Under the pieces are notes generated by a model. That model saw nothing but the letters and a program-made list of their open reading frames with translations. It made no database searches and was not told the origin of the DNA. Positions 44,343 through 53,070 of a stretch of DNA of 64,000 nt are shown here, one piece after another. The first letter of the stretch is position 1. Each line of letters begins with the position of its first letter. Both the position numbers and the translations under genes were made by a program. This DNA comes from Nocardia brasiliensis ATCC 700358 (lineage in GTDB: Bacteria; Actinomycetota; Actinomycetes; Mycobacteriales; Mycobacteriaceae). The DNA is taken from positions 6,634,001 through 6,698,000 of the forward strand of contig NC_018681.1 in NCBI RefSeq assembly GCF_000250675.2, written 5' to 3'.

Positions 44343-44551
44343 CACGGCTATCGTATGCGGCCCGCGAACTGGGCCGAGCCGGAGACCGGTGGCGGAGCGC
44401 ACACGAGCCTGCCGACCGGTCGGACGCGCCCGTCGCGTGGACCGATCCGCCGGCACGGCCTGTGCTACCACGCAACTTCCGGCGCAGCCCGCGCCGACTC
44501 CAGCGGCGCGCCTCCGCCTGTGCGGGGTGCACAAGGTCTACCGTCCCCTTC

Positions 44552-45190
44552 GTGACACCGCTCGACTTCCGCGACGGCGCCGCACCGACCGAGGGACCTC
44601 ATGGCGAGCCAGCTCAATTTCGCGCCGCGGTCGATGCGATGGGGACCGCTACAGTGCACCCTCGGATCGAGCTTGCGCCCATTCGGCCGCCGCAACGTCT
44701 GGCTCCCTACTCGTACGCACTCGGTGCCGAGGTAAAGCATCCGGAATCCGGTGTCGTGCCGGTCGATTCGGAAGGCGACGCGTTCGGCAGACTGATCCTG
44801 CTGCACGACCCCGACGGTGACGACGCCTGGCACGGCACGCTGCGACTGGTCGCCTACATCCAGGCCGATATCGACGCCGCACTGGCCACCGACCCGCTGC
44901 TGCCCGAGGTGGCGTGGAGCTGGCTGGTGGACGCGCTCGAATCGCGGTCCGAGCCGTTCACCGCGCTCGGCGGCACGGTGACCTCGACGAGTTCGGTGCG
45001 CTACGGCGATATCGCGGGCCCGCCCCGGGCGCATCAACTGGAACTACGCGCCTCCTGGACCGCCGTCACCACTGATATCCGGCCGCACGTGGAAGGTTTC
45101 TGCGAAGTGCTCGCCTACGCCGCCGGACTACCGCCCGCCGGGATCACCCAGCTGGAGATGCGTCCCGGCGGTTCCGCCGACAAGCGATAG
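44552..45190 (+). CDS. DUF3000 protein
   Basis: A 212-residue conserved actinobacterial protein of unknown function, equivalent in position to M. tuberculosis Rv2680. It starts at GTG 44552 (TPLDFRDGAAPTEGPHGEP), and carries PPQRLAPYSYALGAEV, GRLILLHDPDGDDAWHGTLRLVAY and a long C-terminal helix pair; ELEMRPGG-like closing motif (TQLEMRPGGSAD). Divergent from hemE; the RNase D-like gene follows after 151 bp on the same strand. Confidence 0.85.
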   Translation: MTPLDFRDGAAPTEGPHGEPAQFRAAVDAMGTATVHPRIELAPIRPPQRLAPYSYALGAEVKHPESGVVPVDSEGDAFGRLILLHDPDGDDAWHGTLRLVAYIQADIDAALATDPLLPEVAWSWLVDALESRSEPFTALGGTVTSTSSVRYGDIAGPPRAHQLELRASWTAVTTDIRPHVEGFCEVLAYAAGLPPAGITQLEMRPGGSADKR

Positions 45191-45341
45191 CGGTTTTTCC
45201 CGGCCGGGCGGAAGACATACCGGCGCCGCGGCGTTGAGATGAACGAAAGCCGACAACGAATGCGCTGCCGTTCGTCATTCCGACACACGGAAGTCCGATA
45301 GGACGACGACGGCCGCACCCCTGCACGTAAAGTTCAACAAC

Positions 45342-46595
45342 ATGTCCGTACCCGAAGAATCCGAAACCACCGGCGCGCCTCCCCTGCTCGCGCCGGTGGA
45401 TGGCGTGCCTCCGGTACTGGACACCGCCGCCGAAATCGCCGCGGCCGCTGCTCGTCTCGCCGCGGGCACCGGCCCACTCGCCGTCGACGCCGAACGTGCC
45501 TCAGGATTCCGGTATTCGGCGCGCGCCTATCTGATCCAGCTCCGCCGCAAAGGCGCAGGCACTTTTCTCATCGATCCGATCCCCGTGACCGACGCCCTGG
45601 CCCCGCTGGCCGCCGCGATCAACGACCTGGAATGGGTATTGCATTCGGCCGACCAGGATCTGCCCGGCCTCGCCGAACTCGGCCTACGCCCGCAACGGCT
45701 GTTCGACACCGAATTGGGCGGGCGGCTCGCCGGATTCGAGCGCGTCGGCCTGGCCGCCATGGTGGAAAACCTGCTGGGACACGCGCTACGCAAGGGACAC
45801 GGCGCGGCCGACTGGTCCACCCGGCCGCTGCCCGACGAATGGCTCAACTACGCGGCACTCGACGTCGAACTACTCCTCGAACTGCGTGACGCGGTCGCGG
45901 CCGAGCTCGACGCACAAGGCAAGAGCGATTGGGCGGCACAGGAATTCGAGCACGTCAGAACCACCGAACCGCCCGCACCGAAGGCGGACCGCTGGCGGCG
46001 CACCTCGGGCATCCACACCCTGCGCCGGGCCAGGCAGTTGGCCGTCGTCCGCGAACTATGGACCACCCGCGACGGGCTCGCCCGCGCCCGCGACGTCGCG
46101 CCCGCGCGGATCCTGCCCGACGCCGCCATCATCGCCGCCGTGACCGCCGACCCGAAAACCATCGCTCAACTGCGCGGACTACCCGTGTTCGGCGGGCCGC
46201 GGCAGCGGCGGTACTCGCGCGAATGGCTGGCCGCCGTCGACCGCGGCCGCACCATGCCCGACACCGAACTACCGCCGCTCACCCAGCCGTTCGACGGCCC
46301 GCCCCCGGTGAACCGGTGGGAGCGCCGCGATCCCGCCGCCGCCGCCCGGTTGACCCGCGCGCGCACCGCCATGGGCGAACTCTCCACGAAACATTCGATT
46401 CCGGTCGAAAACCTGCTGTCCCCGGACCTGGTTCGCCGCCTCTGCTGGGACGGACTCCCCGACTACGACCGCGCCCCCGACTCCCCCGAAGAACTCGCCG
46501 CCGCCATCGACGGCTTCCTCAAATCCGGCGGAGCCAGGCAGTGGCAGCGTGAACTCGCCGTCCCCCCACTGACGGTCGCCCTGACACCCGCCTGA
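45342..46595 (+). CDS. RNase D-like 3'-5' exonuclease with HRDC domain
   Basis: A 417-residue DEDD-family exoribonuclease. Exo motifs: LAVDAERASGFRYS (I, Asp and Glu), HSADQDLPGLAELG (II) and YAALDVELLLELRD (III, Tyr-x3-Asp). An HRDC domain follows (LRRARQLAVVRELWTTRDGLARARDVAPARIL), with a second helical region to the end. It probably trims tRNA or rRNA 3' ends. Equivalent of Rv2681; in M. tuberculosis dxs follows directly, here a 4.3-kb accessory block intervenes. Confidence 0.9.
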   Translation: MSVPEESETTGAPPLLAPVDGVPPVLDTAAEIAAAAARLAAGTGPLAVDAERASGFRYSARAYLIQLRRKGAGTFLIDPIPVTDALAPLAAAINDLEWVLHSADQDLPGLAELGLRPQRLFDTELGGRLAGFERVGLAAMVENLLGHALRKGHGAADWSTRPLPDEWLNYAALDVELLLELRDAVAAELDAQGKSDWAAQEFEHVRTTEPPAPKADRWRRTSGIHTLRRARQLAVVRELWTTRDGLARARDVAPARILPDAAIIAAVTADPKTIAQLRGLPVFGGPRQRRYSREWLAAVDRGRTMPDTELPPLTQPFDGPPPVNRWERRDPAAAARLTRARTAMGELSTKHSIPVENLLSPDLVRRLCWDGLPDYDRAPDSPEELAAAIDGFLKSGGARQWQRELAVPPLTVALTPA

Positions 46596-46904
46596 ACTGC
46601 GGGCAGCGGGTCTACCGCCGAGGGCGAACGCAGCGCTTCTCCGCAAGTTGAACTTGCCATGTCAGCGGCGACCGTGGTCGACGGCGCCGACGCGGAAAGG
46701 GCTCTTCGGCGAGTCGCCGCCGGCCCGATCGGGATGGTGCGCACCGTGCATGTGGTGGAGACCGGGCCGACCCGGCTGCCCCGCATCCGGCGCACTGAGC
46801 GCGGTGTCATCCTGCGTCGTCCGCGGAATCGCGAACGCCTCAACGCGAAGGCGTGCGTTTACCCTGCCTCGTCGCCACGAAGTGTTTGCGGTGCAGCGGC
46901 GGGA
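46596..46904. other. Gene-free stretch of about 310 bp
   Basis: No credible gene on either strand. It marks the left edge of the block inserted between the RNase D-like gene and dxs. Confidence 0.45.
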
Positions 46905-47318
46905 TCAGGGTGCGGTTGTGCTTGCTACGGCTCGAGCGAAGACGGCGAGCCCGTTGTCCATTGCGGCGGCGAAGGGTTCGGCCAGGGCGTCCGGCAGGAC
47001 GTCGTGGGTCCAGACGAAGCGGGTCTGCCCGGCCCCGTGCGGAAAGACCTGCATGCAGGCGTTGTTGTGTTCGGGCGTGACACTGCCGCCCACGATCGAA
47101 TAGACGAAGCGGCGCTCGTCCTCGTCGATGACGACGAGCCGTTCCCGGAGCACCGAGCCGTCGGCGAAATCGACCACGCGATAGCCCGCCGCGTCGAGCG
47201 CGCTGCGCACGGCGAACCCCGGTGCCATGCGCGTCGGCCCGTCGGCGAAGTCTCGGATGATGTCCCAGATCTCCGCCGGGTCCGCGTCCACGACCAGTTC
47301 TTTGCGTACCGATGCCAT
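46905..47318 (-). CDS. SRPBCC (START/polyketide-cyclase-like) protein
   Basis: A 137-residue helix-grip protein. It starts MASVRKELVVDADPAEIWDIIRDFADGP, has the middle strands VVDFADGSVLRERLVVIDEDERRFVYSIVGG and a long C-terminal helix (DALAEPFAAAMDNGLAVFARA), as in bacterial SRPBCC ligand-binding proteins. Ligand unknown. Divergent from a CGNR regulator gene over 101 bp with palindromes. Confidence 0.9.
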   Translation of the reverse strand: MASVRKELVVDADPAEIWDIIRDFADGPTRMAPGFAVRSALDAAGYRVVDFADGSVLRERLVVIDEDERRFVYSIVGGSVTPEHNNACMQVFPHGAGQTRFVWTHDVLPDALAEPFAAAMDNGLAVFARAVASTTAP

Positions 47319-47383
47319 GACCAGATCTCCTTGTTCGACTCAGGACGGCAGGATAACTTGCGTTCGCCGAACGATAGTTAGGT

Positions 47384-47417
47384 AACCATCTACCGTCAAT
47401 CGGTAGTTACGATGGTT
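47384..47417. promoter_or_regulatory. Nested inverted repeats between the SRPBCC and CGNR genes
   Basis: AACCATC (47384-47390) and GATGGTT (47411-47417) enclose CTACCG-N5-CGGTAG (47390-47395, 47401-47406), ending two bases before the CGNR start codon. A further CGTTCG-CC-GAACG dyad lies at 47361-47373. These are likely operators for the CGNR protein. Confidence 0.6.
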
Positions 47418-47419
47418 GG

Positions 47420-48148
47420 ATGCCGAGCCCGGTCCACCCCGCCGACCACGCACCCCCCGCCCTGCACCGCATCGTGGAATTCGTGAACACCCGCCGCGCC
47501 GACGGCGACCACCTCACCACCCCCGCCCAGCTACTCACGTGGCTGAACAACCACGACCTCCTCGCGGATCCGACCAACACCTTCGGTGCGCCCGCCACGC
47601 TGAACGCAGCCGATGCGGCGTCCGGCTCGGCGGTGCACGAGGAGCCGCGAGCCGACACGATTGCCCGCTCCGGTGCGCGCGGAGTGCCGCAATCCGGCGG
47701 GACCGCCGGGTCGAGGGACGGGTTGGTCGATGCGGGCGGACTACAGCGGGCGCTGTATCTGCGCGAGGGGTTGCGAGCGTTGCTGGCCGAGAACAATGCC
47801 GCGCCCGTGCAGAGCCCGCGGCCGGACGGTCTCGATCCGCAGGCATTCCAGAAGTGCCGGACGCTCACCGACATGCTGCCGCTCGTGCTCGACATCACCG
47901 GACCACAACCGCGTCTGGTGCCGCACACCGACGACCCGGTCGACTTCGCCCTCGCCACCATGCTCGCCGACGTTTTCGCCGCCGTCAGCGCGGGCACCTG
48001 GACCCGGATGAAAGCCTGCCGCGAACCGAGCTGCCGCTGGGCCTTCTACGACCACTCGCGCAACCGCGGCCGCACCTGGTGCTCGATGAACGTCTGCGGC
48101 AACCGCGTGAAAGTCCGTGCCTCCCACCGCCGCCGAACCACCCCCTGA
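47420..48148 (+). CDS. CGNR zinc-finger transcriptional regulator
   Basis: A 242-residue regulator. The N-terminus (IVEFVNTRRADGDHLTTPAQLLTWL) is the ABATE-like stress/ligand domain; the C-terminus is the CGNR zinc finger, CREPSCRWAFYDHSRNRGRTWCSMNVCGNRVKVRAS split here as CREPSC, FYDHSRNR, WCSM and CGNR. About 40 residues of the ABATE domain (50-95) are unusually Ala/Gly/Ser-rich. It probably controls the divergent SRPBCC gene through the palindromes between them. Confidence 0.9.
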   Translation: MPSPVHPADHAPPALHRIVEFVNTRRADGDHLTTPAQLLTWLNNHDLLADPTNTFGAPATLNAADAASGSAVHEEPRADTIARSGARGVPQSGGTAGSRDGLVDAGGLQRALYLREGLRALLAENNAAPVQSPRPDGLDPQAFQKCRTLTDMLPLVLDITGPQPRLVPHTDDPVDFALATMLADVFAAVSAGTWTRMKACREPSCRWAFYDHSRNRGRTWCSMNVCGNRVKVRASHRRRTTP

Positions 48149-48772
48149 GCACCGAACATCGAATGACTCGGCGGTCGATGCGTACAGTTGACCGCTCGGT
48201 GCGCCAGTGATGTTCCAGAGCAAGAGGATTCGGCTCAGCGAGTGCGGCTGCGCCGAGAGTGCCGGAGGGGTCAGCGGGACCACGGCGTGGCGAGCATGCG
48301 ACGACCCGGCACTTCGCTATCCACAGGTGGCAACCCGCCGATAGCGGAACCTCGGCTCACCTGCGATCACGCTGGAAATCAGGCTATCGGATGCTCTGCG
48401 CGGCAGCCGATCTCGCCGACGGAGCACACGCACAGCCGCATGAGTGCGTTCGGGTGAGCGGGGCGATGAGCTTCGGACCAGGTAGCCGGTCCTGGTGCCT
48501 CGACAGGCCCTCCGGCTCAGGCGAGTCGTCCGAGAAGCTTACGCAGGGTGCGGATCTCGTTGGCGCGGAGGTCGGACACACCGGGAGCCGTTCTGTCAGT
48601 GGGCTTCTCTACGCTTCCGCCCATGACCCGTTCTCGAACCAGACCGCACCGCGCGGCGAGCCCCTTCGCGCCGGTCGATACTGGACCCCGTGAGATCAAC
48701 GCCCCTGGGATCTCGCTACCCCTGGCGCTGCCACGCGACGGTGGGCTCACGCCGGTCGGGATGGTGTGAGAA
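48149..48772. other. Stretch without a recognised gene; possible regulator scrap and a 48-codon ORF
   Basis: About 620 bp. On the minus strand a frame ending at 48517 finishes GVSDLRANEIRTLRKLLGRLA, like the last helix of MarR-family proteins, but no MarR domain precedes it. On the plus strand a 48-codon frame (48623-48769) ends three bases before the next gene start; it has no ribosome-binding site and no known domain. Neither is called as a gene. Confidence 0.4.
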
Positions 48773-49849
48773 ATGTTCCGACTCGATGGCGAAGTGGGTG
48801 TCTCCTACAGCCAGATCTACGTCGTGAGTGACCCCTCGGGACTCAGCCCGCGCATGCACGAGGCGTTCGCCGGACAGAACTCGGGACTGTGCGGCGCCGC
48901 GGTACCCGGCGCACTGTTCCTCAGGACCGGTTTGCACACCGGCAGCGTCGGCTTCACCGTCGAAGTGCGCGGCCGGGCTCCAGCGCTGGATCCGGCATGG
49001 GAAGAGGTCGTGGAGGTCTCCTTCTACCCGCTCTCGGAGCAAAGTTTCCTGATGCAGTGGGCTGGGGAGGACTCCTGGGAACTGGACTTGAAAGAAGGGC
49101 TCGACTACCGGGTGCGGTACTGCGCGCACGGCATGGACCCAGCACGAGAGAAGGACGTCAGACTCCACGACGAGCCACTACTGGACCGCTACCTCCTGCA
49201 GTTCTGGCCCGCCCCGCCCGAACCGGACCGCATAGTGCGCCAGAGCTCGCAGAGCGCGGCCTACGCCCACGACTGGGCCCGCCGGCAACCCGATGCCGAG
49301 TTCCGCGTGCGGGCCATCATGGCCCAACGACGGGCATACCTCGCCCCTGATGCCGCCGAACCGATGCGCGAAATCGCATCTCCGGATCCGAGCGCGGACC
49401 TGGCGACTATCTCCCGCGACGCCGATCCCCGGTTCGTCCGCGAGCAGTTGACCTCGCTGAGCTCCTGTCCCGCGGCCCTGCCCTGGGATCGGGTCGCCGC
49501 CTTCGACGCCGATCATGCCCAGGACGATCCCGTCGGTTACCTCGAAGCGTTCCTCGAAGAGATCGGTGAGCACGCCTTCGCTCTCGGTACCGTCCTGGCG
49601 TCGCTGGATTCCGGGCCGGACTACTACCTGGCCTTCTTGACACCGACCGAGTTCGAACAGCTCTCGCAGCTTCTCACCGCACACCGGATGAGCGCCGAAA
49701 GCGTGCGGTACGGCCGCTGGACGCCGCGCGCGAGCCCGGAAGACCTCGCCATCAGAGCCTGGGCCAGAGCAAACGCCCACCAGCTCAGGGCCGGTCCGGG
49801 GACGGCGGCGCCGATCGCGCGCCTCGAGGAGCCGGAGCGGCGCGCCTGA
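48773..49849 (+). CDS. Hypothetical actinobacterial protein
   Basis: A 358-residue soluble protein of unknown function. The N-terminal half (about 1-160: VSYSQIYVVSDPSGL, GLCGAAVPGALFLRTGLHTG, LDYRVRYCAHGMDPAREK, DRYLLQFWPAPPEPDRIVRQ) is a pattern I associate with unnamed proteins in streptomycetes and nocardiae. The C-terminal half is helical and includes VGYLEAFLEEIGEHAFALG and TEFEQLSQLLTAHRM. No signal or membrane segment. Its last about 50 codons plus the downstream hairpin are duplicated at about 50590-50852. Confidence 0.7.
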   Translation: MFRLDGEVGVSYSQIYVVSDPSGLSPRMHEAFAGQNSGLCGAAVPGALFLRTGLHTGSVGFTVEVRGRAPALDPAWEEVVEVSFYPLSEQSFLMQWAGEDSWELDLKEGLDYRVRYCAHGMDPAREKDVRLHDEPLLDRYLLQFWPAPPEPDRIVRQSSQSAAYAHDWARRQPDAEFRVRAIMAQRRAYLAPDAAEPMREIASPDPSADLATISRDADPRFVREQLTSLSSCPAALPWDRVAAFDADHAQDDPVGYLEAFLEEIGEHAFALGTVLASLDSGPDYYLAFLTPTEFEQLSQLLTAHRMSAESVRYGRWTPRASPEDLAIRAWARANAHQLRAGPGTAAPIARLEEPERRA

Positions 49850-49866
49850 CTCGTTCGACACCCGGA

Positions 49867-49944
49867 CATCCGCACCCTTTCCGGGGCGAACCACGGCGTG
49901 TCCCACGGCAAGTCGGGGTGCGGATCCGCAGAAAGGGTGCGGGT
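49867..49944. terminator. Long-range inverted repeat downstream of the 358-residue gene
   Basis: CCGCACCCTTTC (about 49867-49878) and GAAAGGGTGCGG (about 49933-49944) are perfect 12-base arms about 54 bases apart. Between them lies the GGCGTGTCCCACGGCAAGTC block that resembles the repeats near 9200. A second copy of the whole unit lies at 50770-50848. Confidence 0.6.
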
Positions 49945-49967
49945 TCCACGTGCTACGGCGCGCGGGG

Positions 49968-50342
49968 TCAGGACCCGAGGCCGAAGTCGTAGGCGGCGTC
50001 GAGCCAGCCGGCGTCGAGCACGTGCTCGATCACCGACTCGTCGGTGATGCGGACTTGGAGAGTCCAGGTGCCGGGGCGGTTCTGCTCCGCGCTGCGGATC
50101 AGTGGGTCGGTGAACCGGGAACGGGTGACCAGGGTGAGCATGAGGACGTCCGGTGGTGTCCCCCGGCTGACCGGCAGCGGCCACAGCCAGGCGAACTTGC
50201 GGTCCGCGCCGAAGGAGACCTGCGTCTTCATCACCTCGGCGCCGATCCCACCCAACTCCACGATCCGCGGCACGAAAGCACGGAACAGGCGCAAGGCATC
50301 GGGCCGATCCGCGAACAACCGCTCGACGGCACGTTCGTCCAC
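49968..50342 (-). CDS. DUF5655-like protein
   Basis: A 124-residue protein. AVERLFADRPDALRLFRAFVPRIVELG followed by VMKTQVSFGADRKFAWLWPLP and FTDPLIRSAEQNRPGTWTLQVRI resembles the DUF5655 (YdhG/DUF1801-neighbour) pattern. GTG 50342 is the likely start; the upstream extension runs into duplicated dxs-tail sequence and so is not original coding DNA. Function unknown. Confidence 0.65.
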   Translation of the reverse strand: MDERAVERLFADRPDALRLFRAFVPRIVELGGIGAEVMKTQVSFGADRKFAWLWPLPVSRGTPPDVLMLTLVTRSRFTDPLIRSAEQNRPGTWTLQVRITDESVIEHVLDAGWLDAAYDFGLGS

Positions 50343-50394
50343 CCCAGCATTATCCCCGTTCCCGCCCACTGCCGCCCACGCGCTCCCGATGTCC

Positions 50395-50590
50395 CGGTTA
50401 TCGATCCGCCAGCCACCCACCGACCCGCCGGCGCCACCGAGCCGAATCCGACGTAAACCTCACAGCCGAACCGCCAGCCACCCACCAGCACTGCCAAATC
50501 GAGTCCGGCGTAAACCTCACAGCCGATCCGCCGGCCACCCCCCGATCTGCCAGCGACATCCGACGCCGCCGAACCGATTCGTGACGCACC
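50395..50590. repeat. Three degenerate tandem copies of the dxs 3' end
   Basis: On the minus strand, segments about 50401-50460, 50461-50519 and 50520-50590 each resemble the final about 65 bases of dxs (50985-51048): GCCAGCCACCCACC or GCCGGCCACCCCCCGATCT matches GCGAGCCACCCGCCGATCC, and GAGTCCGGCGTAAACCTC matches GAGTTCGGCGTGTACCTC. They have diverged, carry indels and are not open. Confidence 0.75.
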
Positions 50591-50852
50591 ATTGCTGAAA
50601 GCGCGCGATACGGCCGCTGGACACCCCGCGCGCGAGCCCGCAAGACCTCGCCATCAGAGCCTGGCCAGAGCAAACGCCCACAAACTCAGTTCAGGGGTGG
50701 CGCCGACGGCGATCGCCCACCTCGAAGAGCCCGACCCCGACCCTGCGCGCCTGACTCGTTCGGCACCCGGACAACCCGCACCCTTTCTAGGGCGAACCAC
50801 GGCGTGTCCCACGGCAAGTCGGGGTGCGGCTCCACAAAAAGGGTGCGGGATC
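50590..50852 (+). pseudogene. Duplicated, decayed 3' end of the 358-residue gene
   Basis: About 260 bp closely similar to 49693-49946: GCGATACGGCCGCTGGAC, AAGACCTCGCCATCAGAGCC, AGAGCAAACGCCCAC, CGCGCCTGACTCGTTCG and the CCGCACCC hairpin are shared. A one-base deletion (GCCTGGGCC reads GCCTGGCC) and other indels break the frame. It inserts between copies of the dxs tail. Confidence 0.85.
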
Positions 50853-50889
50853 CACGCGTCCGCCCGCGCGCACGCTCCCGGACGCCAGC

Positions 50890-50940
50890 GACATCCGACG
50901 CCGCCGAGCAGAGTCCGGCGTACACCGCACAGCCGGACCC
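50890..50940. repeat. Fourth degenerate copy of the dxs 3' end
   Basis: GCCAGCGACATCCGACGCCGCC and GAGTCCGGCGTACACC (split motif within about 50890-50935) match the third copy and the true dxs tail. It lies between the duplicated gene end and the authentic dxs stop. Confidence 0.65.
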
Positions 50941-50974
50941 GCGATCCAGGCACTGCTTCAGGTCGCGAGCACAC

Positions 50975-52900
50975 TCACCGAGCCGCGAGCCACCCGCCGA
51001 TCCGCCGGGCGATATCCGGTGCCGTCAAACCGAGTTCGGCGTGTACCTCGCCGCGGGAGGCGTGGTCGAGGAACTGCTGGGGGACGCCGAGGTCGCGGGT
51101 GGGGATGTCGAGGCCGGAGTTGCGCAGGCGGGCCGAGACGGTGGAGCCGATGCCGCCGTGCAGCCCGCCGTCCTCCAAGGTCACGACCAGCCGGTAGTTT
51201 TCGGCGAGTTTGACCAGGGTGTCGGAGATGGGCAGGACCCAGCGCGGGTCGATGACGGTGACCGAAACCCCTTCGTTCTCCAGCAGATCCGCCGCCTGCA
51301 GGGCGAGCTCGGCGAACGAGCCGACCGCGACGAGCAGCACGTCGCCGCGCACCGCCTGCACCGAACCACCGCCGTCGAGCGCGGTGTCGTCGCCGCGGTC
51401 GACCGAGGCCAGCCGCAGCACGTCGACGCCGTCGAGCCGTTCGACCGCCGAGATATCGTCGGCGACACTGCCTTTGGGGAACCGGATCGCGGTGGGCCCG
51501 TCGTTGACGGCGAGCGCCTCGGCGAGTTCTTCGCGCAGGGTGGCGGCATCGCGCGGCGCGGCCACGCGGATGCCGGGGACGATGCCGAGCACCGAGAGGT
51601 CCCACATGCCGTTGTGGCTGGCGCCGTCGGGTCCGGTGATACCGGAACGGTCCAGCACGATGGTCACCGGCTGCTGCAGCAGCGCGACGTCCATCAGCAA
51701 CTGGTCGAAGGCGCGGTTGAGGAAGGTCGAGTAGATCGCGACGACCGGGTGCATGCCGCCGAGCGCAAGCCCGGCCGCGGAGGCCATGGCGTGCTGTTCG
51801 GCGATGCCGACGTCGAACATCCGCTCCGGGAAGCGCTCACCGAACGCCGCGAGCCCGGTGGGGCCCGGCATGGCGGCGGTGATGGCGACGATGTCGTCGC
51901 GCTTCTCGGCGTGTGCGATGAGCTCCTGCGAGAACACCGCGGTCCAGCCCAGCGCCTTCGGCCCGCCGACGGGCCTGCCGGTGAGCGGATCGATCGGATC
52001 GCAGGCGTGCATCTGATCGGCGATGTGGTTCTCGGCGGGCGCGTAACCGCGGCCCTTCTGCGTCACCGCGTGCACCACGACGGGGCCACCGAAGTCCTTG
52101 GCGCGGCGCAGCGCGGCTTCCATCGCGACGATGTCGTGTCCGTCGACGGGGCCGACGTATTTCATGCCGAGGTCGCTGAACAGCTCCTGCGGGCTCACCG
52201 CGTCTTTTATCCCGGCTTTCACCGCGTGCATCATCGAGTACGCGGACTCCCCGACCCGCGGGATGCTCTTGATGATCCGCTTCCCGGCGTCGAGCGCGTG
52301 CTCGTAGGCGGGTTGGGTGCGCAGGGCAGTCAACCGGTCGGCGAGTCCGCCGATGGTGGGCGCGTAGGAGCGGCCGTTGTCGTTGACCACGATGACGACG
52401 GGACGGTCCGGCGCGCCCGCGATGTTGTTGAGCGCCTCCCAGCACATGCCGCCGGTGAGCGCGCCGTCGCCGACGACCGCGACCACGTGCCGGTTCTGCC
52501 CGCTCAGCTGGAACGCCTTCGCCAGCCCGTCCGCGTAGGACAGCGACGCGGATGCGTGCGAGGACTCGACCCAGTCGTGCGCGCTCTCGGACCGGCTCGG
52601 GTAGCCGGACAGGCCGCCCTTCTTGCGCAGATCGTCGAACTGGTCCTTGCGGCCGGTCAGGATCTTGTGCACGTAGGCCTGGTGGCCGGTGTCGAAGATC
52701 AGCGGGTCGGCAGGCGAGTCGAAGATCCGGTGCAGGGCGATGGTCAACTCGACCACGCCGAGGTTCGGGCCGAGGTGCCCACCGGTCGCGGCGACCTTCT
52801 GCACCAGGAACTCGCGGATTTCGTCCGCCAGCTCACGCAACTGCGGCGCGGTCAGCGGACGCAGATCTTCGGGCGTGTCGACCCGGGAAAGCACTCCCAC
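50975..52900 (-). CDS. dxs: 1-deoxy-D-xylulose-5-phosphate synthase
   Basis: A 641-residue thiamine-diphosphate enzyme joining pyruvate and glyceraldehyde 3-phosphate, first step of the MEP isoprenoid pathway. Landmarks are GGHLGPNLGVVELTIALH, FDTGHQAYVHKILTGR, the TPP-binding GDGALTGGMCWEALNN, the transketolase pyrimidine domain GIAEQHAMASAAGLA and the C-terminal transketolase domain. GTG 52900 has GGGAG nine bases upstream. Equivalent of M. tuberculosis Rv2682c (dxs1). Its extreme 3' end is duplicated several times downstream. Confidence 0.96.
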   Translation of the reverse strand: MGVLSRVDTPEDLRPLTAPQLRELADEIREFLVQKVAATGGHLGPNLGVVELTIALHRIFDSPADPLIFDTGHQAYVHKILTGRKDQFDDLRKKGGLSGYPSRSESAHDWVESSHASASLSYADGLAKAFQLSGQNRHVVAVVGDGALTGGMCWEALNNIAGAPDRPVVIVVNDNGRSYAPTIGGLADRLTALRTQPAYEHALDAGKRIIKSIPRVGESAYSMMHAVKAGIKDAVSPQELFSDLGMKYVGPVDGHDIVAMEAALRRAKDFGGPVVVHAVTQKGRGYAPAENHIADQMHACDPIDPLTGRPVGGPKALGWTAVFSQELIAHAEKRDDIVAITAAMPGPTGLAAFGERFPERMFDVGIAEQHAMASAAGLALGGMHPVVAIYSTFLNRAFDQLLMDVALLQQPVTIVLDRSGITGPDGASHNGMWDLSVLGIVPGIRVAAPRDAATLREELAEALAVNDGPTAIRFPKGSVADDISAVERLDGVDVLRLASVDRGDDTALDGGGSVQAVRGDVLLVAVGSFAELALQAADLLENEGVSVTVIDPRWVLPISDTLVKLAENYRLVVTLEDGGLHGGIGSTVSARLRNSGLDIPTRDLGVPQQFLDHASRGEVHAELGLTAPDIARRIGGWLAAR

Positions 52901-53055
52901 CTGAACTCGCTCCCTCCGGATAGCGCTTCTGATCCGATCAGTCTACGGAGCGGTGGGCAGTGCCCTCGTACGAGAACCCAACTGTCCCACCCTGCCACGA
53001 CGATCACCAGCCGACATCGAACCGAAATGTGAGCCTCGGCATACGGTACTCGGCC

Positions 53056-53070
53056 TAGAGTGATCGTGTG
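53056..53070 (+). promoter_or_regulatory. Leaderless-type -10 element of the glutaminase gene
   Basis: TAGAGT (53056-53061), matching TAnnnT, lies six bases before GTG 53068. There is no Shine-Dalgarno sequence, so transcription probably starts at or next to the start codon. Confidence 0.5.

Noticed and set aside
44333..44551. N-terminal extension of the DUF3000 frame
   Set aside because: It runs through the promoter gap shared with hemE; GTG 44552 gives the conserved start of the family.
46659..47381. 240-codon plus-strand frame
   Set aside because: Most of it is the antisense of the SRPBCC gene, which has a clear fold; the first 80 codons show no domain.
48623..48769. 48-codon ORF ending three bases before the 358-residue gene
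   Set aside because: No ribosome-binding site, no recognised motif and alternative frames are equally open; kept only as a note in the region entry.
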